Shown: piece after piece, positions 26,886-35,008 of the stretch
Numbering within the stretch: the first letter of the stretch is position 1
Layout: each line of letters begins with the position of its first letter
Source of the DNA: an uncultured Bacteroidia bacterium
Lineage (GTDB): Bacteria; Bacteroidota; Bacteroidia; Bacteroidales; Prolixibacteraceae
DNA length: 48,625 nt
NCBI GenBank assembly: GCA_903904515.1
Contig: CAIVCR010000011.1
Coordinates: forward strand, 1 to 48,625
Direction: 5' to 3'
The notes under the pieces: generated by a model
What the model saw: the letters and a program-made list of their open reading frames with translations, nothing else
Database searches by the model: none
What the model was told of the DNA's origin: nothing
Made by a program: the position numbers and the translations under genes

Positions 26886-28691
26886 ATGAAAAATACACTA
26901 TATTTTTGGATGTCAGCCCTCCTGATTTTGCTTTCATGTAACCGGAAGGTAGAAAAAAAATATCCTGATGCAGATGCTGTATATTTAAACCTGACCAAAA
27001 CTTTTGTTCTGAATAAAGATGGAAGCATTGTTAATTCCGTTGAAAAACGGCAAAAACTGCTTACCTATCGCTCCTTCCAAAGTCTCTATGGAGAAACCAG
27101 GATTAATTATAATCCTGCCTTTCAGAAGCTTGTGATTAAGGAGGCTTATACAGTAAACCCGCAGAATAAGCTTATAAAAACTCCTGAAAATGGGTTTAAT
27201 GACATCCTGCCTGCATTTTGTCTTGACTCGAAAGCCTTTAGTCACCTTCGGGAGATGGTCGTCTCACACACTGGTATTGAACGCAATGCAGTGACGAATT
27301 GTTCCTATGACATTACAACAGAGGCAGGGAAAATTCCTTTTTTGATGGGGATTGAGGAGCTTCAGACAGAATGTCCGATCGAAAAACTGGCAATCGTAAT
27401 TAAAGTTCCGGCAGGGAAATCGCTTCATTATAAACTTCTTAATACAAAAGGAGATCCAACGATCGAAAAAAGTCAGGAGTTTGATACCTATTCGTGGACA
27501 TTTAACGATATTCCCCAACGAGTTAAGGAGATCCGGAGTGCATCGGTTTGTGAAGATGTACCTACACTGCTTTTTTCAACCCAGGATAACCGTATTGTCG
27601 CAATGGATTTGCTGACAAAAAATACCGCACTAAATAGTTCGATAGGCGATGAAATTAAAATGTATATCGATAATGCAATAAAAGGGAAAAAAGGTATTGC
27701 CGAGCGGGCATTGAAAATCCAGGAAATTGTGGTGAATGAGTTAAAATCTATTCATATTCCAGCCTCGTTGGTGGCCTGGCAGATCAGGTGCCCTGAGGAG
27801 GTTTGGAAGGGTAATTCAGGAACACCGCTTGAAAAGAGCGCTTTGCTTACTTCAATATTGCTGGAAGCGGGTATTCCGGCAGAATCAGGAGTTACTGTTC
27901 CGGATTGGTGTGTCGACCCTGCGATGACCTTTTTGCTTGTGGCTGAACCTATTGTAATTGTCACTGCCGAAAACGGAGAACCGTTTTTCTTGTCGGCCGA
28001 TAAACTGAATTCTGGTAATTTCGATGTTACGCGGGGTCATTCAGTGATCATCCCTTTTGATCCAACGAAGAAAGATTTAGTCATTTCCAAGCCGACAGGT
28101 GGTCTGCATATCGAAGGTAAACTGACGGTCGATGGAAAAGGTACAATACAGGGGGAATTAACCGGACTATTCTCAAATGGGTTTAATCCTTATTTTGATT
28201 TAATCAGAAATCCGGCGAATTATCCCCAATCAGTATATGACTTTCCCGGGACCGCAGGTAAGGTGAGTGCAGGGCAGTCAGAAATGCAGTTTACAGTTAA
28301 TACAAATGATCTGGTGATTGATCGCGGAGATTTAAGATTTATAGATTTGAAAGAATCTAAATCGGGGATTTTGGGAATGCATCTGACTCCACTCCCTTTT
28401 GCCCGTCAGACACAGCTGAATCTGGGAATGGCCATCAGTGAATCGTACCATGTTTTTTACCGTTTTCCGGTTGGTTATCACCTGCTGAACCCGGTGAAAT
28501 TTGAAGTGCTGAAACCCGGAATTGGGAATGTTTTTGTTTCCTTAATCCAGACTGGAAATGATGTTGAGGTGTCCCGAAAAATTGAGATTCTAAATCCTTC
28601 AGTCACGAAAGGGGAGTACCCTGATTTCAAAGAGCTTATTGATAAATGGAACACTCAAAAATACAGACAGCTGGTACTCAAAAAAGAGTAG
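26886..28691 (+). CDS. DUF3857/transglutaminase-like lipoprotein, catalytic triad lost
   Basis: A 601-residue lipoprotein (signal ending LILLSC, Cys near residue 18) with the same architecture as its upstream neighbour: DUF3857 domain (AVYLNLTKTFVLNKDGSIV, TVNPQNKLIKTPENGF), transglutaminase-like domain and C-terminal beta domain. Aligning by eye with the active copy, CGVCKDKA becomes SGTPLEKS, FNHSVV becomes VAEPIV and LLDPTW becomes FLSADK. The Cys, His and Asp are therefore Pro, Glu and Ser. The fold is preserved (LLTSILLEAGIPAESGVTV) while catalysis cannot be. A binding, scaffolding or regulatory partner for the active copy is a fair inference. It is spaced 10 nt from it and followed after 21 nt by chrA. 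Confidence 0.78.
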   Translation: MKNTLYFWMSALLILLSCNRKVEKKYPDADAVYLNLTKTFVLNKDGSIVNSVEKRQKLLTYRSFQSLYGETRINYNPAFQKLVIKEAYTVNPQNKLIKTPENGFNDILPAFCLDSKAFSHLREMVVSHTGIERNAVTNCSYDITTEAGKIPFLMGIEELQTECPIEKLAIVIKVPAGKSLHYKLLNTKGDPTIEKSQEFDTYSWTFNDIPQRVKEIRSASVCEDVPTLLFSTQDNRIVAMDLLTKNTALNSSIGDEIKMYIDNAIKGKKGIAERALKIQEIVVNELKSIHIPASLVAWQIRCPEEVWKGNSGTPLEKSALLTSILLEAGIPAESGVTVPDWCVDPAMTFLLVAEPIVIVTAENGEPFFLSADKLNSGNFDVTRGHSVIIPFDPTKKDLVISKPTGGLHIEGKLTVDGKGTIQGELTGLFSNGFNPYFDLIRNPANYPQSVYDFPGTAGKVSAGQSEMQFTVNTNDLVIDRGDLRFIDLKESKSGILGMHLTPLPFARQTQLNLGMAISESYHVFYRFPVGYHLLNPVKFEVLKPGIGNVFVSLIQTGNDVEVSRKIEILNPSVTKGEYPDFKELIDKWNTQKYRQLVLKKE

Positions 28692-28712
28692 GCAAATCTA
28701 CGCTCTAATCTT

Positions 28713-29921
28713 ATGGAAACCAGCAGAAAAATATCACTGACCTATCTCTTTTTAACCTTTTTAAAGATCGGTTCAATCTCATGGGGTGGATTTATGGCCT
28801 TGATAGCTGTTGTTCAAAAGCAGCTTGTTGATAAGGATAAAATTATCCGGGAGGAGATGATTCTTGACGGTGTCTCGCTGGCTTCTGTTTTACCGGGACC
28901 GGTGGCCTTTAATGTTGTAACCTATATCGGTTATCAGCTTAGGGGGCTAAAGGGGGCGTTTGTCAGCATGATTGGAATTTTGCTACCCTCCTTTATTCTC
29001 ATACTGATTTTGGCCTTTTTCTATACCTCATACGGAGAATTACCTGTTTTTAATAAGTTCTTTCTTGGCATTCTTCCCGCTATAACAGCAGTCGTGTTAA
29101 GTGCGGGCGTTACGATGGCTCAAAAACAGGTTAAGGATTACAAACAAGTTATTATTTGCATTTTGGCTGGGTTTATGCTGATATTTATTCACGCTTTTTA
29201 CGGAACGCTGATTGTGATTTTTATCGGCAGTCTGACAGGCTATTTCCTTTATAATCGACCGGTTCAGGAGAATAATAATCATCAAACAGAGCCTCTCTTT
29301 TTAGATTTTAAGCGGTTAGCATTGTTTATAGCCATTTTTGCACTATTGGTTTTGGGATTGTGGACTATGACAATTTTTTTTGATCCAGGGAGTGCTGGGG
29401 GGTATAAAATTCTTCAGACAATTTTCCTCACCTTCTCTGGGATGAGTGTGACTCTGTTTGGTGGCGGATATGTTATTATTCCTGCTATACAGCAAGTTAT
29501 AGTAAACGGTTTTCACTGGCTTACCATCAATGAATTTTCAGATGCCATTGCGATGGGACAGATCACTCCGGGCCCTATTCTGATCAGCGCCACTTTTATC
29601 GGATACCACGTTGCAGGAATCTTAGGGGCTTGCGTGGCTACGGTTGCGATATTTTTTCCACCTGGAATTGTAATGATCATTTTTTCGGGATTTCTGGATC
29701 GGATAAAAAAATCAAACGTGATTAATGCGATTTTCAGAGGGTTACGGCCAGCTATCATTGGAATGATTATTTCCTCAGCTTTTACAATTGGGAAAGGGGC
29801 AGTGATGGCCTGGCCATCAGCCGCGATTTTTGTCATCGTTTTCACCTTGCTTGTAAAGTTCAGAGTCAATGTGGTCTATTTGATTCCATTGTCGGGAGTT
29901 GCAGGAATCATACTATTTTAG
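28713..29921 (+). CDS. chrA: ChrA-family chromate transporter-like protein
   Basis: A 402-residue inner-membrane protein with two homologous halves, as in the long-form CHR family. The first half has FLKIGSISWGGFMALIAVVQ and LASVLPGPVAFNVVTYIG. The second has LFGGGYVIIPAIQQVIV and MGQITPGPILISATFIGYH. The paired GG(F/Y) and PGP motifs are the family hallmark. Characterised members export chromate; many genomic members lack a chromate context and may move other anions such as sulfate. Here the next genes handle sulfate activation and transfer, which makes an oxyanion role plausible but unproven. Confidence 0.85.
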   Translation: METSRKISLTYLFLTFLKIGSISWGGFMALIAVVQKQLVDKDKIIREEMILDGVSLASVLPGPVAFNVVTYIGYQLRGLKGAFVSMIGILLPSFILILILAFFYTSYGELPVFNKFFLGILPAITAVVLSAGVTMAQKQVKDYKQVIICILAGFMLIFIHAFYGTLIVIFIGSLTGYFLYNRPVQENNNHQTEPLFLDFKRLALFIAIFALLVLGLWTMTIFFDPGSAGGYKILQTIFLTFSGMSVTLFGGGYVIIPAIQQVIVNGFHWLTINEFSDAIAMGQITPGPILISATFIGYHVAGILGACVATVAIFFPPGIVMIIFSGFLDRIKKSNVINAIFRGLRPAIIGMIISSAFTIGKGAVMAWPSAAIFVIVFTLLVKFRVNVVYLIPLSGVAGIILF

Positions 29922-29956
29922 CAAACCAAAACAGAAGCTGATGTGGCTTGTGAAAA

Positions 29957-30994
29957 ATGATAATTACTAATTTAATGAATTCGATTCAACCAATACAAAT
30001 GATAGGCACCCAGCGTTCAGGTTCTAACCTGTTAAGGCTGTTGCTGAATCAATATACTGAGATTGTAGCGCCCCATCCGCCACATATCCTCCAACGCTTT
30101 TATCCGTTGCTTCCTGCTTATGGAGATCTTTTGGTTGCTGAAAATATGGCCAAACTTACAAATGACGTATCTCTTTTGGTTGAGTGCAATCCTGTTCCAT
30201 GGAAGAATATTGTCCTGAACCGGGATGAAATCGCAAGGAATTGTAAATCAAATAATTTGATTCAGATTTTCAGGGCTGTTTACGATCAGATGGCACGCTG
30301 TAATAATGCTTCAATGTGGATTTGCAAGAGCATGGCCAATGTTGCATTTGCCGGCCAAATGGAAGAGCAGGGGTTATCGCCGCTTTATATCTATCTCTAC
30401 CGTGACGGAAGGGATGTGGCCTGCTCATTTAAAAAGGCCATAGTCGGTGAAAAACATGTTTACCATATCGCACAACAATGGAGAAAAGATCAGCTGGATT
30501 CACTTCAACTCAGCGAAAAAATTGAATCAAAACGATTTTTTCAGATTAGCTATGAATCGTTGGTCAGTAATCCGGAGCAGGAGATGGCCAGGCTAAGTAA
30601 TTTCCTTCAGCTTTCGTATGATCCGGCAATTTTCGATTATTATAAATCTGACGAGTCAAAAAATACCTCTTCTGCCGGAAAGATGTGGGAGAATGTAGCC
30701 AAACCAATCTTTGGGAATAATTCAAAAAAATATCTTAAAGAGTTGACAAAAGAGGAGATCATCATCTTCGAGTCAGTTGCCGGAGATACATTGGAAAGGC
30801 TCGGTTATGAGCTTGAATATCCTGATCTTTCAAAGGATTTTGTCATAAGCAAAGAGGATATCCAAAGGTATAATGAGGAGAATAAAATACTTAAGGAACA
30901 ATCCGGCATGTTTGCCGATCCGGAAGGGGTGAAGCTTCGTGAGCCCCAGGATAAATTAATTGCAGCGATCAAAAGTCGTATAATTTCAGTATAA
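29957..30994 (+). CDS. PAPS-dependent sulfotransferase-family protein
   Basis: A 345-residue cytosolic sulfotransferase of the Sulfotransfer fold. The 5'-phosphosulfate loop is near the start (MIGTQRSGSNLLRLLL), and the 3'-phosphate motif is YLYRDGRDVACSF (near residue 150). A conserved SYESLVSNPEQEMARLSNFL helix follows. It would transfer sulfate from PAPS to a hydroxyl or amine of a small molecule or glycolipid; the acceptor is unknown. A start at the Met of MNSIQPIQMI (29975) is equally possible. The APS kinase gene begins 5 nt after its stop, so the PAPS donor and the transferase are made from one transcript. This tight coupling is the best clue to function. Confidence 0.86.
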   Translation: MIITNLMNSIQPIQMIGTQRSGSNLLRLLLNQYTEIVAPHPPHILQRFYPLLPAYGDLLVAENMAKLTNDVSLLVECNPVPWKNIVLNRDEIARNCKSNNLIQIFRAVYDQMARCNNASMWICKSMANVAFAGQMEEQGLSPLYIYLYRDGRDVACSFKKAIVGEKHVYHIAQQWRKDQLDSLQLSEKIESKRFFQISYESLVSNPEQEMARLSNFLQLSYDPAIFDYYKSDESKNTSSAGKMWENVAKPIFGNNSKKYLKELTKEEIIIFESVAGDTLERLGYELEYPDLSKDFVISKEDIQRYNEENKILKEQSGMFADPEGVKLREPQDKLIAAIKSRIISV

Positions 30995-30999
30995 ACGGG

Positions 31000-31557
31000 A
31001 TGATCGATAATTCAACTATTTCTAATCACGGAAGGGTAGTCTGGCTCTTTGGAAGGCCGTGTGCCGGAAAAACAACGATCGGAAGTCGTCTTTCAGCGTT
31101 TCTTAAAGGGTTAAATTATCCGGTAATCACACTTGATGGGGACGAACTCAGGGGTACAATCAACCGTGATTTGGGATTTTCACCCGAAGATCGTTATGAA
31201 AATATCCGGCGATCGGCTGAAATGGCCAGGGTTCTGGCAAAAAAAGGGATTGTCGTGGTTTGCTCTTTCGTGACGCCAACCAACAAGTTAAGGGATCTTA
31301 TCAACGAGATTCTTTTCGATGTCCCAAATGATCTGATATTTATCAATACTTCACTCGAAGAGTGTAAGCGCAGGGATACTAAAGGGCATTACCGGCAGGC
31401 ACAAACCGGCGTGATCAGCGACTTTACGGGGGTTGGGTCGCCTTTCGAGGAACCTGTTGGTGAACATCATATCCTGAATACTAAAGATCTGAATATCGAT
31501 GAGGCTGTGGAAAAATGTTTTAGGTTTATCTTTCCTGGAGAGCTATATTCGCAATAG
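31000..31557 (+). CDS. cysC: adenylyl-sulfate (APS) kinase
   Basis: A 185-residue cytosolic kinase that phosphorylates APS to PAPS. Motifs: the P-loop GRPCAGKTTI, LDGDELRGTINRDLGFSPED, RYENIRRSAEMARVLAKKG and the adenylylsulfate loop FTGVGSPFEEP. It is a stand-alone kinase not fused to CysN. No ATP sulfurylase genes (cysD/cysN) are in the window, so APS must come from elsewhere. It is the last gene of the group, 5 nt after the sulfotransferase, and a strong hairpin follows. The P-loop is slightly altered from the usual GLSGAGKST but keeps the Gly-Lys-Thr core, so activity is expected. Confidence 0.9.
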   Translation: MIDNSTISNHGRVVWLFGRPCAGKTTIGSRLSAFLKGLNYPVITLDGDELRGTINRDLGFSPEDRYENIRRSAEMARVLAKKGIVVVCSFVTPTNKLRDLINEILFDVPNDLIFINTSLEECKRRDTKGHYRQAQTGVISDFTGVGSPFEEPVGEHHILNTKDLNIDEAVEKCFRFIFPGELYSQ

Positions 31558-31588
31558 ATCACAGCCCTGAAGAGGCTAAACGTAAATA

Positions 31589-31626
31589 ACCCTGGGTGAT
31601 CCGTTTTTTGACGGATCACCCAGGGT
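31589..31626. terminator. 16-bp perfect hairpin after cysC
   Basis: accctgggtgatccgt (31589-31604) pairs perfectly with 31611-31626 around a 6-nt loop. On the plus strand no T-run follows; on the minus strand it is followed by ttattta. It may serve both convergent transcripts (cysC and cca). Confidence 0.55.
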
Positions 31627-31646
31627 AGAAAGGTGTTTAGAGGAGA

Positions 31647-31694
31647 CCGTCCGGGATCGAAACAACCCAGTTGTACGAACCCAAATTCGGACGG
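31647..31694. other. candidate structured element in cysC-cca gap
   Basis: ccgtccg (31647-31653) pairs with cggacgg (31688-31694). Inside lies a second small stem (acaac, ccа-type loop, gttgt near 31672-31684), and a cggatccg palindrome follows. With the 16-bp hairpin at 31589-31626 this could be a small structured RNA, more likely read on the minus strand, or merely 3' untranslated structure. No known RNA family is recognised. Confidence 0.25.
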
Positions 31695-31806
31695 AACGGA
31701 TCCGACCTTTTGAACACAACGCCAATAACAGCTTGTAATACACACGAAGTTATAAGCGTGAAATAAAATCGTTTTTCTATCAACCTAAGGTTTGTAAAAT
31801 ATACCT

Positions 31807-33234
31807 TTAACTCCCTTTTACCTCCAACCCAAGCTCGATCCCCTTTGCAACCATAAATTGGTACGCTTCCTCGTAATTATTGTGGATCTCCCCTTCAAGA
31901 ATGGCCTCCTTTATGGCCGACTTGATCATTCCGACCTCACGGCATGGTCCTAATCTGAATATCTCCATAATCAGCTCTCCGGAGACAGGTGGTTGAAAGT
32001 TCCGAAGCGCATCACGCTCCTCGATATCTTTCAATTTATCGCGGACTAATTGGAAGTTAGCCAGGTATTTAATGACTTTCTCAGGATTTTTGGAGGTAAT
32101 ATCTGCTTCACACAGGGTCATCAGATCGTCGATGTCATCACCGGCATCGAATAAGAGGCGTCGCACGGCAGAGTCTGTAACCTCTTCCTCAGACAGGACG
32201 ATAGGGCGCATGTGCAGGGAGACCATTTTCTGAACATATTTACACTTTTCATTCAGGGGGAGCTTCAGCCGGTCAAACATTCGCGGGACCATTTTCTCCC
32301 CCACAAAGTTATGGGCGTGGAAAGTCCACCCCAGGCGAGGGTCGAACCGCTTGGTTACCGGCTTGGCGATATCGTGCAGTAAAGCCGACCACCGCAGCCA
32401 AAGGTTATCGGTATTTTTGCAAATCCGGTCTAAAACTTCAAGTGTATGGTAAAAATTATCCTTGTGACCAATGCCATTTACGGTTTCGCGACCTTTAAGT
32501 TTTTGGACCTCCGGCAAAATAATTGAGAGCAATCCTGTTTTTTCAAGCAGTTTAAAACCAACGGATGGCTTGGCGGATAGCATTATTTTGTTGATTTCGT
32601 CCGAGATACGCTCTTTTGAAACTATCTCAATCCGTTTGCACTGCGTCTCTATTGCCTCGAGTGTCTTTTCTTCAATGGTGAAATCAAGTTGAGATGCGAA
32701 GCGGATGGCGCGCATCATGCGCAACGGATCGTCGGAGAAGGTAATTTCGGGGGCAAGGGGTGTCCTGAGAATCTTGTTCTCCAGGTCCTGAACTCCGTTG
32801 AAGGGGTCGAGTAATTCGCCAAAACGATCGCTGTTTAAACAGATAGCCAACGCATTGATCGTAAAATCACGTCGTTTCTGATCGTCTTCAAGCGTCCCGT
32901 CTTCGACGATTGGTTTGCGGCTTTCTGACCGGTATGATTCCCGCCGTGCTCCCACGAACTCAAAATCGATATCGTCAAACCGGAACATTGCGGTACCGAA
33001 ATTGTGAAAAACGCTCACTTTCATCCCAGGTCGCAGCGATGCTGCTACATTTGTCGCCAGCTCAATGCCACTTCCAACGGTCACCACATCGACATCAAAA
33101 ACATCCCGCTTCCGGCCCAGAAGGATATCCCGTACAAATCCACCCACAACGTAGGTTTCCACACCCATTTTGTCAGACATATTTCCTATCTCTCTGAACG
33201 CCTTGTGGGTTATATATTCTTTTAAATTATGCAC
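31807..33234 (-). CDS. cca: CCA tRNA nucleotidyltransferase / poly(A) polymerase-family with HD domain
   Basis: A 475-residue class II nucleotidyltransferase. The head has VVGGFVRDILLGR and the metal-binding acids in DVFDVDVVT. Next come the RRDFTINAL and DPLRMMRAIRFASQL motifs, then an HD hydrolase domain (LLHDIAKPVT) and a helical tail. It would add or repair the 3' CCA of tRNAs in the cytoplasm, which fits the tRNA-His gene in this window lacking an encoded CCA. Length is typical for Bacteroidota HD-containing forms. It stands alone; a clear -7 box lies 31 nt upstream. Confidence 0.93.
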   Translation of the reverse strand: MHNLKEYITHKAFREIGNMSDKMGVETYVVGGFVRDILLGRKRDVFDVDVVTVGSGIELATNVAASLRPGMKVSVFHNFGTAMFRFDDIDFEFVGARRESYRSESRKPIVEDGTLEDDQKRRDFTINALAICLNSDRFGELLDPFNGVQDLENKILRTPLAPEITFSDDPLRMMRAIRFASQLDFTIEEKTLEAIETQCKRIEIVSKERISDEINKIMLSAKPSVGFKLLEKTGLLSIILPEVQKLKGRETVNGIGHKDNFYHTLEVLDRICKNTDNLWLRWSALLHDIAKPVTKRFDPRLGWTFHAHNFVGEKMVPRMFDRLKLPLNEKCKYVQKMVSLHMRPIVLSEEEVTDSAVRRLLFDAGDDIDDLMTLCEADITSKNPEKVIKYLANFQLVRDKLKDIEERDALRNFQPPVSGELIMEIFRLGPCREVGMIKSAIKEAILEGEIHNNYEEAYQFMVAKGIELGLEVKGS

Positions 33235-33264
33235 AAAATTGTTTTAATCATTGCTTACAGGGGG

Positions 33265-33272
33265 CAAAGTTA
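33265..33272 (-). promoter_or_regulatory. candidate -7 box for cca
   Basis: On the minus strand TAACTTTG fits TAnnTTTG exactly and lies 31 nt before the start at 33234. No convincing -33 element is seen. Confidence 0.42.
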
Positions 33273-33370
33273 CGGATTTAACTCTGGATTTTGCGTTTAA
33301 TCATTCAATGAGGTATTTCCTGTCGTTTTTAATTTCTAAACCTATCCTTTAACCTTAAAATGACGAAAAT

Positions 33371-33440
33371 GTCATTGCGAGGCACTCCAAAATACTCTCG
33401 CAATTTAAATAATTAATCCTTAGAGTGCCGAAGCAATCTT
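33371..33440. repeat. tcattgcgagg...gaagcaatctt dispersed palindromic repeat
   Basis: Begins gtcattgcgaggcactcc and ends gagtgccgaagcaatctt; ggcactc (33381-33387) and gagtgcc (33423-33429) are inverted. This wording is recognisable as a family of intergenic repeats common in Bacteroidota. It lies in the 413-nt gap between cca and murF. Confidence 0.5.
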
Positions 33441-33469
33441 CCGAAATTTATGGTTTTTAAATGGTTGTC

Positions 33470-33552
33470 ATTCTAACATTGTGTGCAAATTTTTGGGTGT
33501 TCGCTCAGAATGTCATTCTGTGCGTAGCGAAGTGTAGCAAAGAATCTTTTAA
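33470..33552. repeat. gtcattct...gcgaag...aaagaatcttt dispersed repeat
   Basis: Two tcattct units (33471 and 33512) flank a cgctcagaatg segment, followed by gcgtagcgaagtgtagcaaagaatctttt. It resembles the gtcattctgagcgaagcgaagaatctt repeats seen between Bacteroidota genes. It may be two overlapping copies. Confidence 0.42.
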
Positions 33553-33586
33553 TATGGAGTGGCATTTCACGGGACAATACTAAGTA

Positions 33587-33649
33587 ATTCTTCATTCTTC
33601 ATTCCTTCATTCTTCATTCTTCATTCCTTCATTCTTCATTCCTTCATTT
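33587..33649. repeat. tandem ttcattc heptad array
   Basis: About eight alternating 7-8-bp units (ttcattc and cttcatt variants) run from 33587 up to the murF stop codon. Read on the minus strand the murF transcript leaves its stop directly into gaatgaag repeats. A low-complexity tandem repeat of the microsatellite kind; not a CRISPR array, as units are contiguous with no spacers. Confidence 0.7.
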
Positions 33650-34940
33650 ACAATCTTTCCGCCACATTCTCAAGTTTCATACCCCTTGAACCTTTCACAA
33701 GGAACAGGTAGCCAGTCGGCTTTATGCTTTCCAAATAGCTGATTAGTAATTGGTTTGTTTCAAACGTGAAAATATTTGAGGCCACCTGGCAACGTGAGAA
33801 TTCTGTTCCAGAAAGCAAAATCATGGAAAGGTTCATCCGGGCAAGCTTATCCGCAATTTTCTGATGTTCCTCGTGAGAGGATTCGCCTAATTCAAACATA
33901 TCACCCAGAATAACACCCTTCAACGGGGCATCAAAAGTTCTGAAATTTTCGAGGGCAGCCTCCATACTCGTTGGATTTGCATTGTAGGCATCCATAAGTA
34001 TCCGATTGGCAGCTGTAGTTATAAACTGGGAGCGGTTATTGGTCGGGAAGTAGTTTTCAAGGGCATTGCAGATTTCAAGAGGGGAAACTCCAAAATGATT
34101 TCCGATGCAAACTGCTGCCATAGCGTTTTCAAGGTTGTATCCTCCGGCCAGATGTGTTTTGATGTATAGCCATCCTTTGGGGAACTTTGCCTTGAAAACA
34201 AGCATTGGGGAGCTGTTTACGACCTCTCCCTCGATTCCAAACCCTTCACTGCTGGTTTTGTAACCAATAGTCTCTGTCTCCGCAGCCATTTCAGTCAGAT
34301 TTGGGTTGACGGTATTACGGAAAATCTTTCCGCCACGTTTACCGATAAAGTTATAAAGTTCCGCTTTAGTTTTTTTGACTCCATCAAAAGAACCAAATCC
34401 TTCCAAATGGGCTTTTCCTACATTGGTGATTAATCCATAATCCGGTAGGGCCATATTGCAAAGGGCAGCAATTTCCCCCGGGTGATTGGCACCCATCTCG
34501 ACTATGCCAAATTGTGTCGAGCTATCCATTGATAAAAGGGTGAGCGGAACGCCGATGTGATTATTCAGGTTTCCTTTTGTGGCAGAAACGCGAAATTTCT
34601 TACTCAGGACTGCGGTTATTAACTCTTTGGTCGTGGTCTTTCCGTTAGTTCCGGTGATGGCAATAATTGGAATCTCCAATTGCAACCGGTGGTAACGGGA
34701 TAATTCCTGTAAGGTTGAAAGGACATCTTCGACCATTATAAACCTGTCGTTTTTTTGAAAGGCGATTTCGTCGATTACAGAATAGGCAGCGCCATCTTTC
34801 AACGCAGCCTCAGCGTAGGTATTCCCGTTGAAGTTTCCCCCCTTAAGTGCGAAAAAAAGGGCTCCCTGTTCAATATGACGGCTATCGGTCGATATTTTCG
34901 GGTGTTTTTTAAAGAGCTTGTAGATTTCTTCGATAGACAT
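33648..34940 (-). CDS. murF: UDP-N-acetylmuramoyl-tripeptide--D-alanyl-D-alanine ligase
   Basis: A 430-residue Mur ligase that adds D-Ala-D-Ala to the UDP-MurNAc tripeptide, the last cytoplasmic step of peptidoglycan precursor assembly. The ATP-binding loop is AITGTNGKTTTKEL, followed by GNLNNHIGVPLTLL, FGIVEMGANHPGEI and the DAYNANPTSMEAAL motif characteristic of MurF. The C-terminal domain closes with GYLFLVKGSRGMKLE. Length is typical. It lies downstream of gldJ on the same strand, separated by a terminator-like hairpin. Its stop codon abuts the heptad repeat array. Confidence 0.95.
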   Translation of the reverse strand: MSIEEIYKLFKKHPKISTDSRHIEQGALFFALKGGNFNGNTYAEAALKDGAAYSVIDEIAFQKNDRFIMVEDVLSTLQELSRYHRLQLEIPIIAITGTNGKTTTKELITAVLSKKFRVSATKGNLNNHIGVPLTLLSMDSSTQFGIVEMGANHPGEIAALCNMALPDYGLITNVGKAHLEGFGSFDGVKKTKAELYNFIGKRGGKIFRNTVNPNLTEMAAETETIGYKTSSEGFGIEGEVVNSSPMLVFKAKFPKGWLYIKTHLAGGYNLENAMAAVCIGNHFGVSPLEICNALENYFPTNNRSQFITTAANRILMDAYNANPTSMEAALENFRTFDAPLKGVILGDMFELGESSHEEHQKIADKLARMNLSMILLSGTEFSRCQVASNIFTFETNQLLISYLESIKPTGYLFLVKGSRGMKLENVAERL

Positions 34941-34956
34941 GGCTCTGCTTTAAATT

Positions 34957-34986
34957 AAAAAACCCCATTGTAAGATGAGGTTTTTT
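34957..34986 (-). terminator. terminator after gldJ
   Basis: aaaaaacc (34957-34964) pairs with ggtttttt (34979-34986), with a further imperfect stem inside. On the minus strand it ends in a T-run just after the gldJ stop, and it precedes murF by 16 nt. Confidence 0.62.
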
Positions 34987-35008
34987 AGATATATCCGGTT
35001 GATAAATT

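Noticed and set aside
31627-31800. Signal recognition particle RNA or other named ncRNA
   Set aside because: The conserved SRP loop motif and RNase P or 6S hallmarks were not found, so only an unnamed structured element is reported.
33587-33649. Possible CRISPR array
   Set aside because: Units are contiguous 7-8-bp repeats without spacers, and no cas genes are present.
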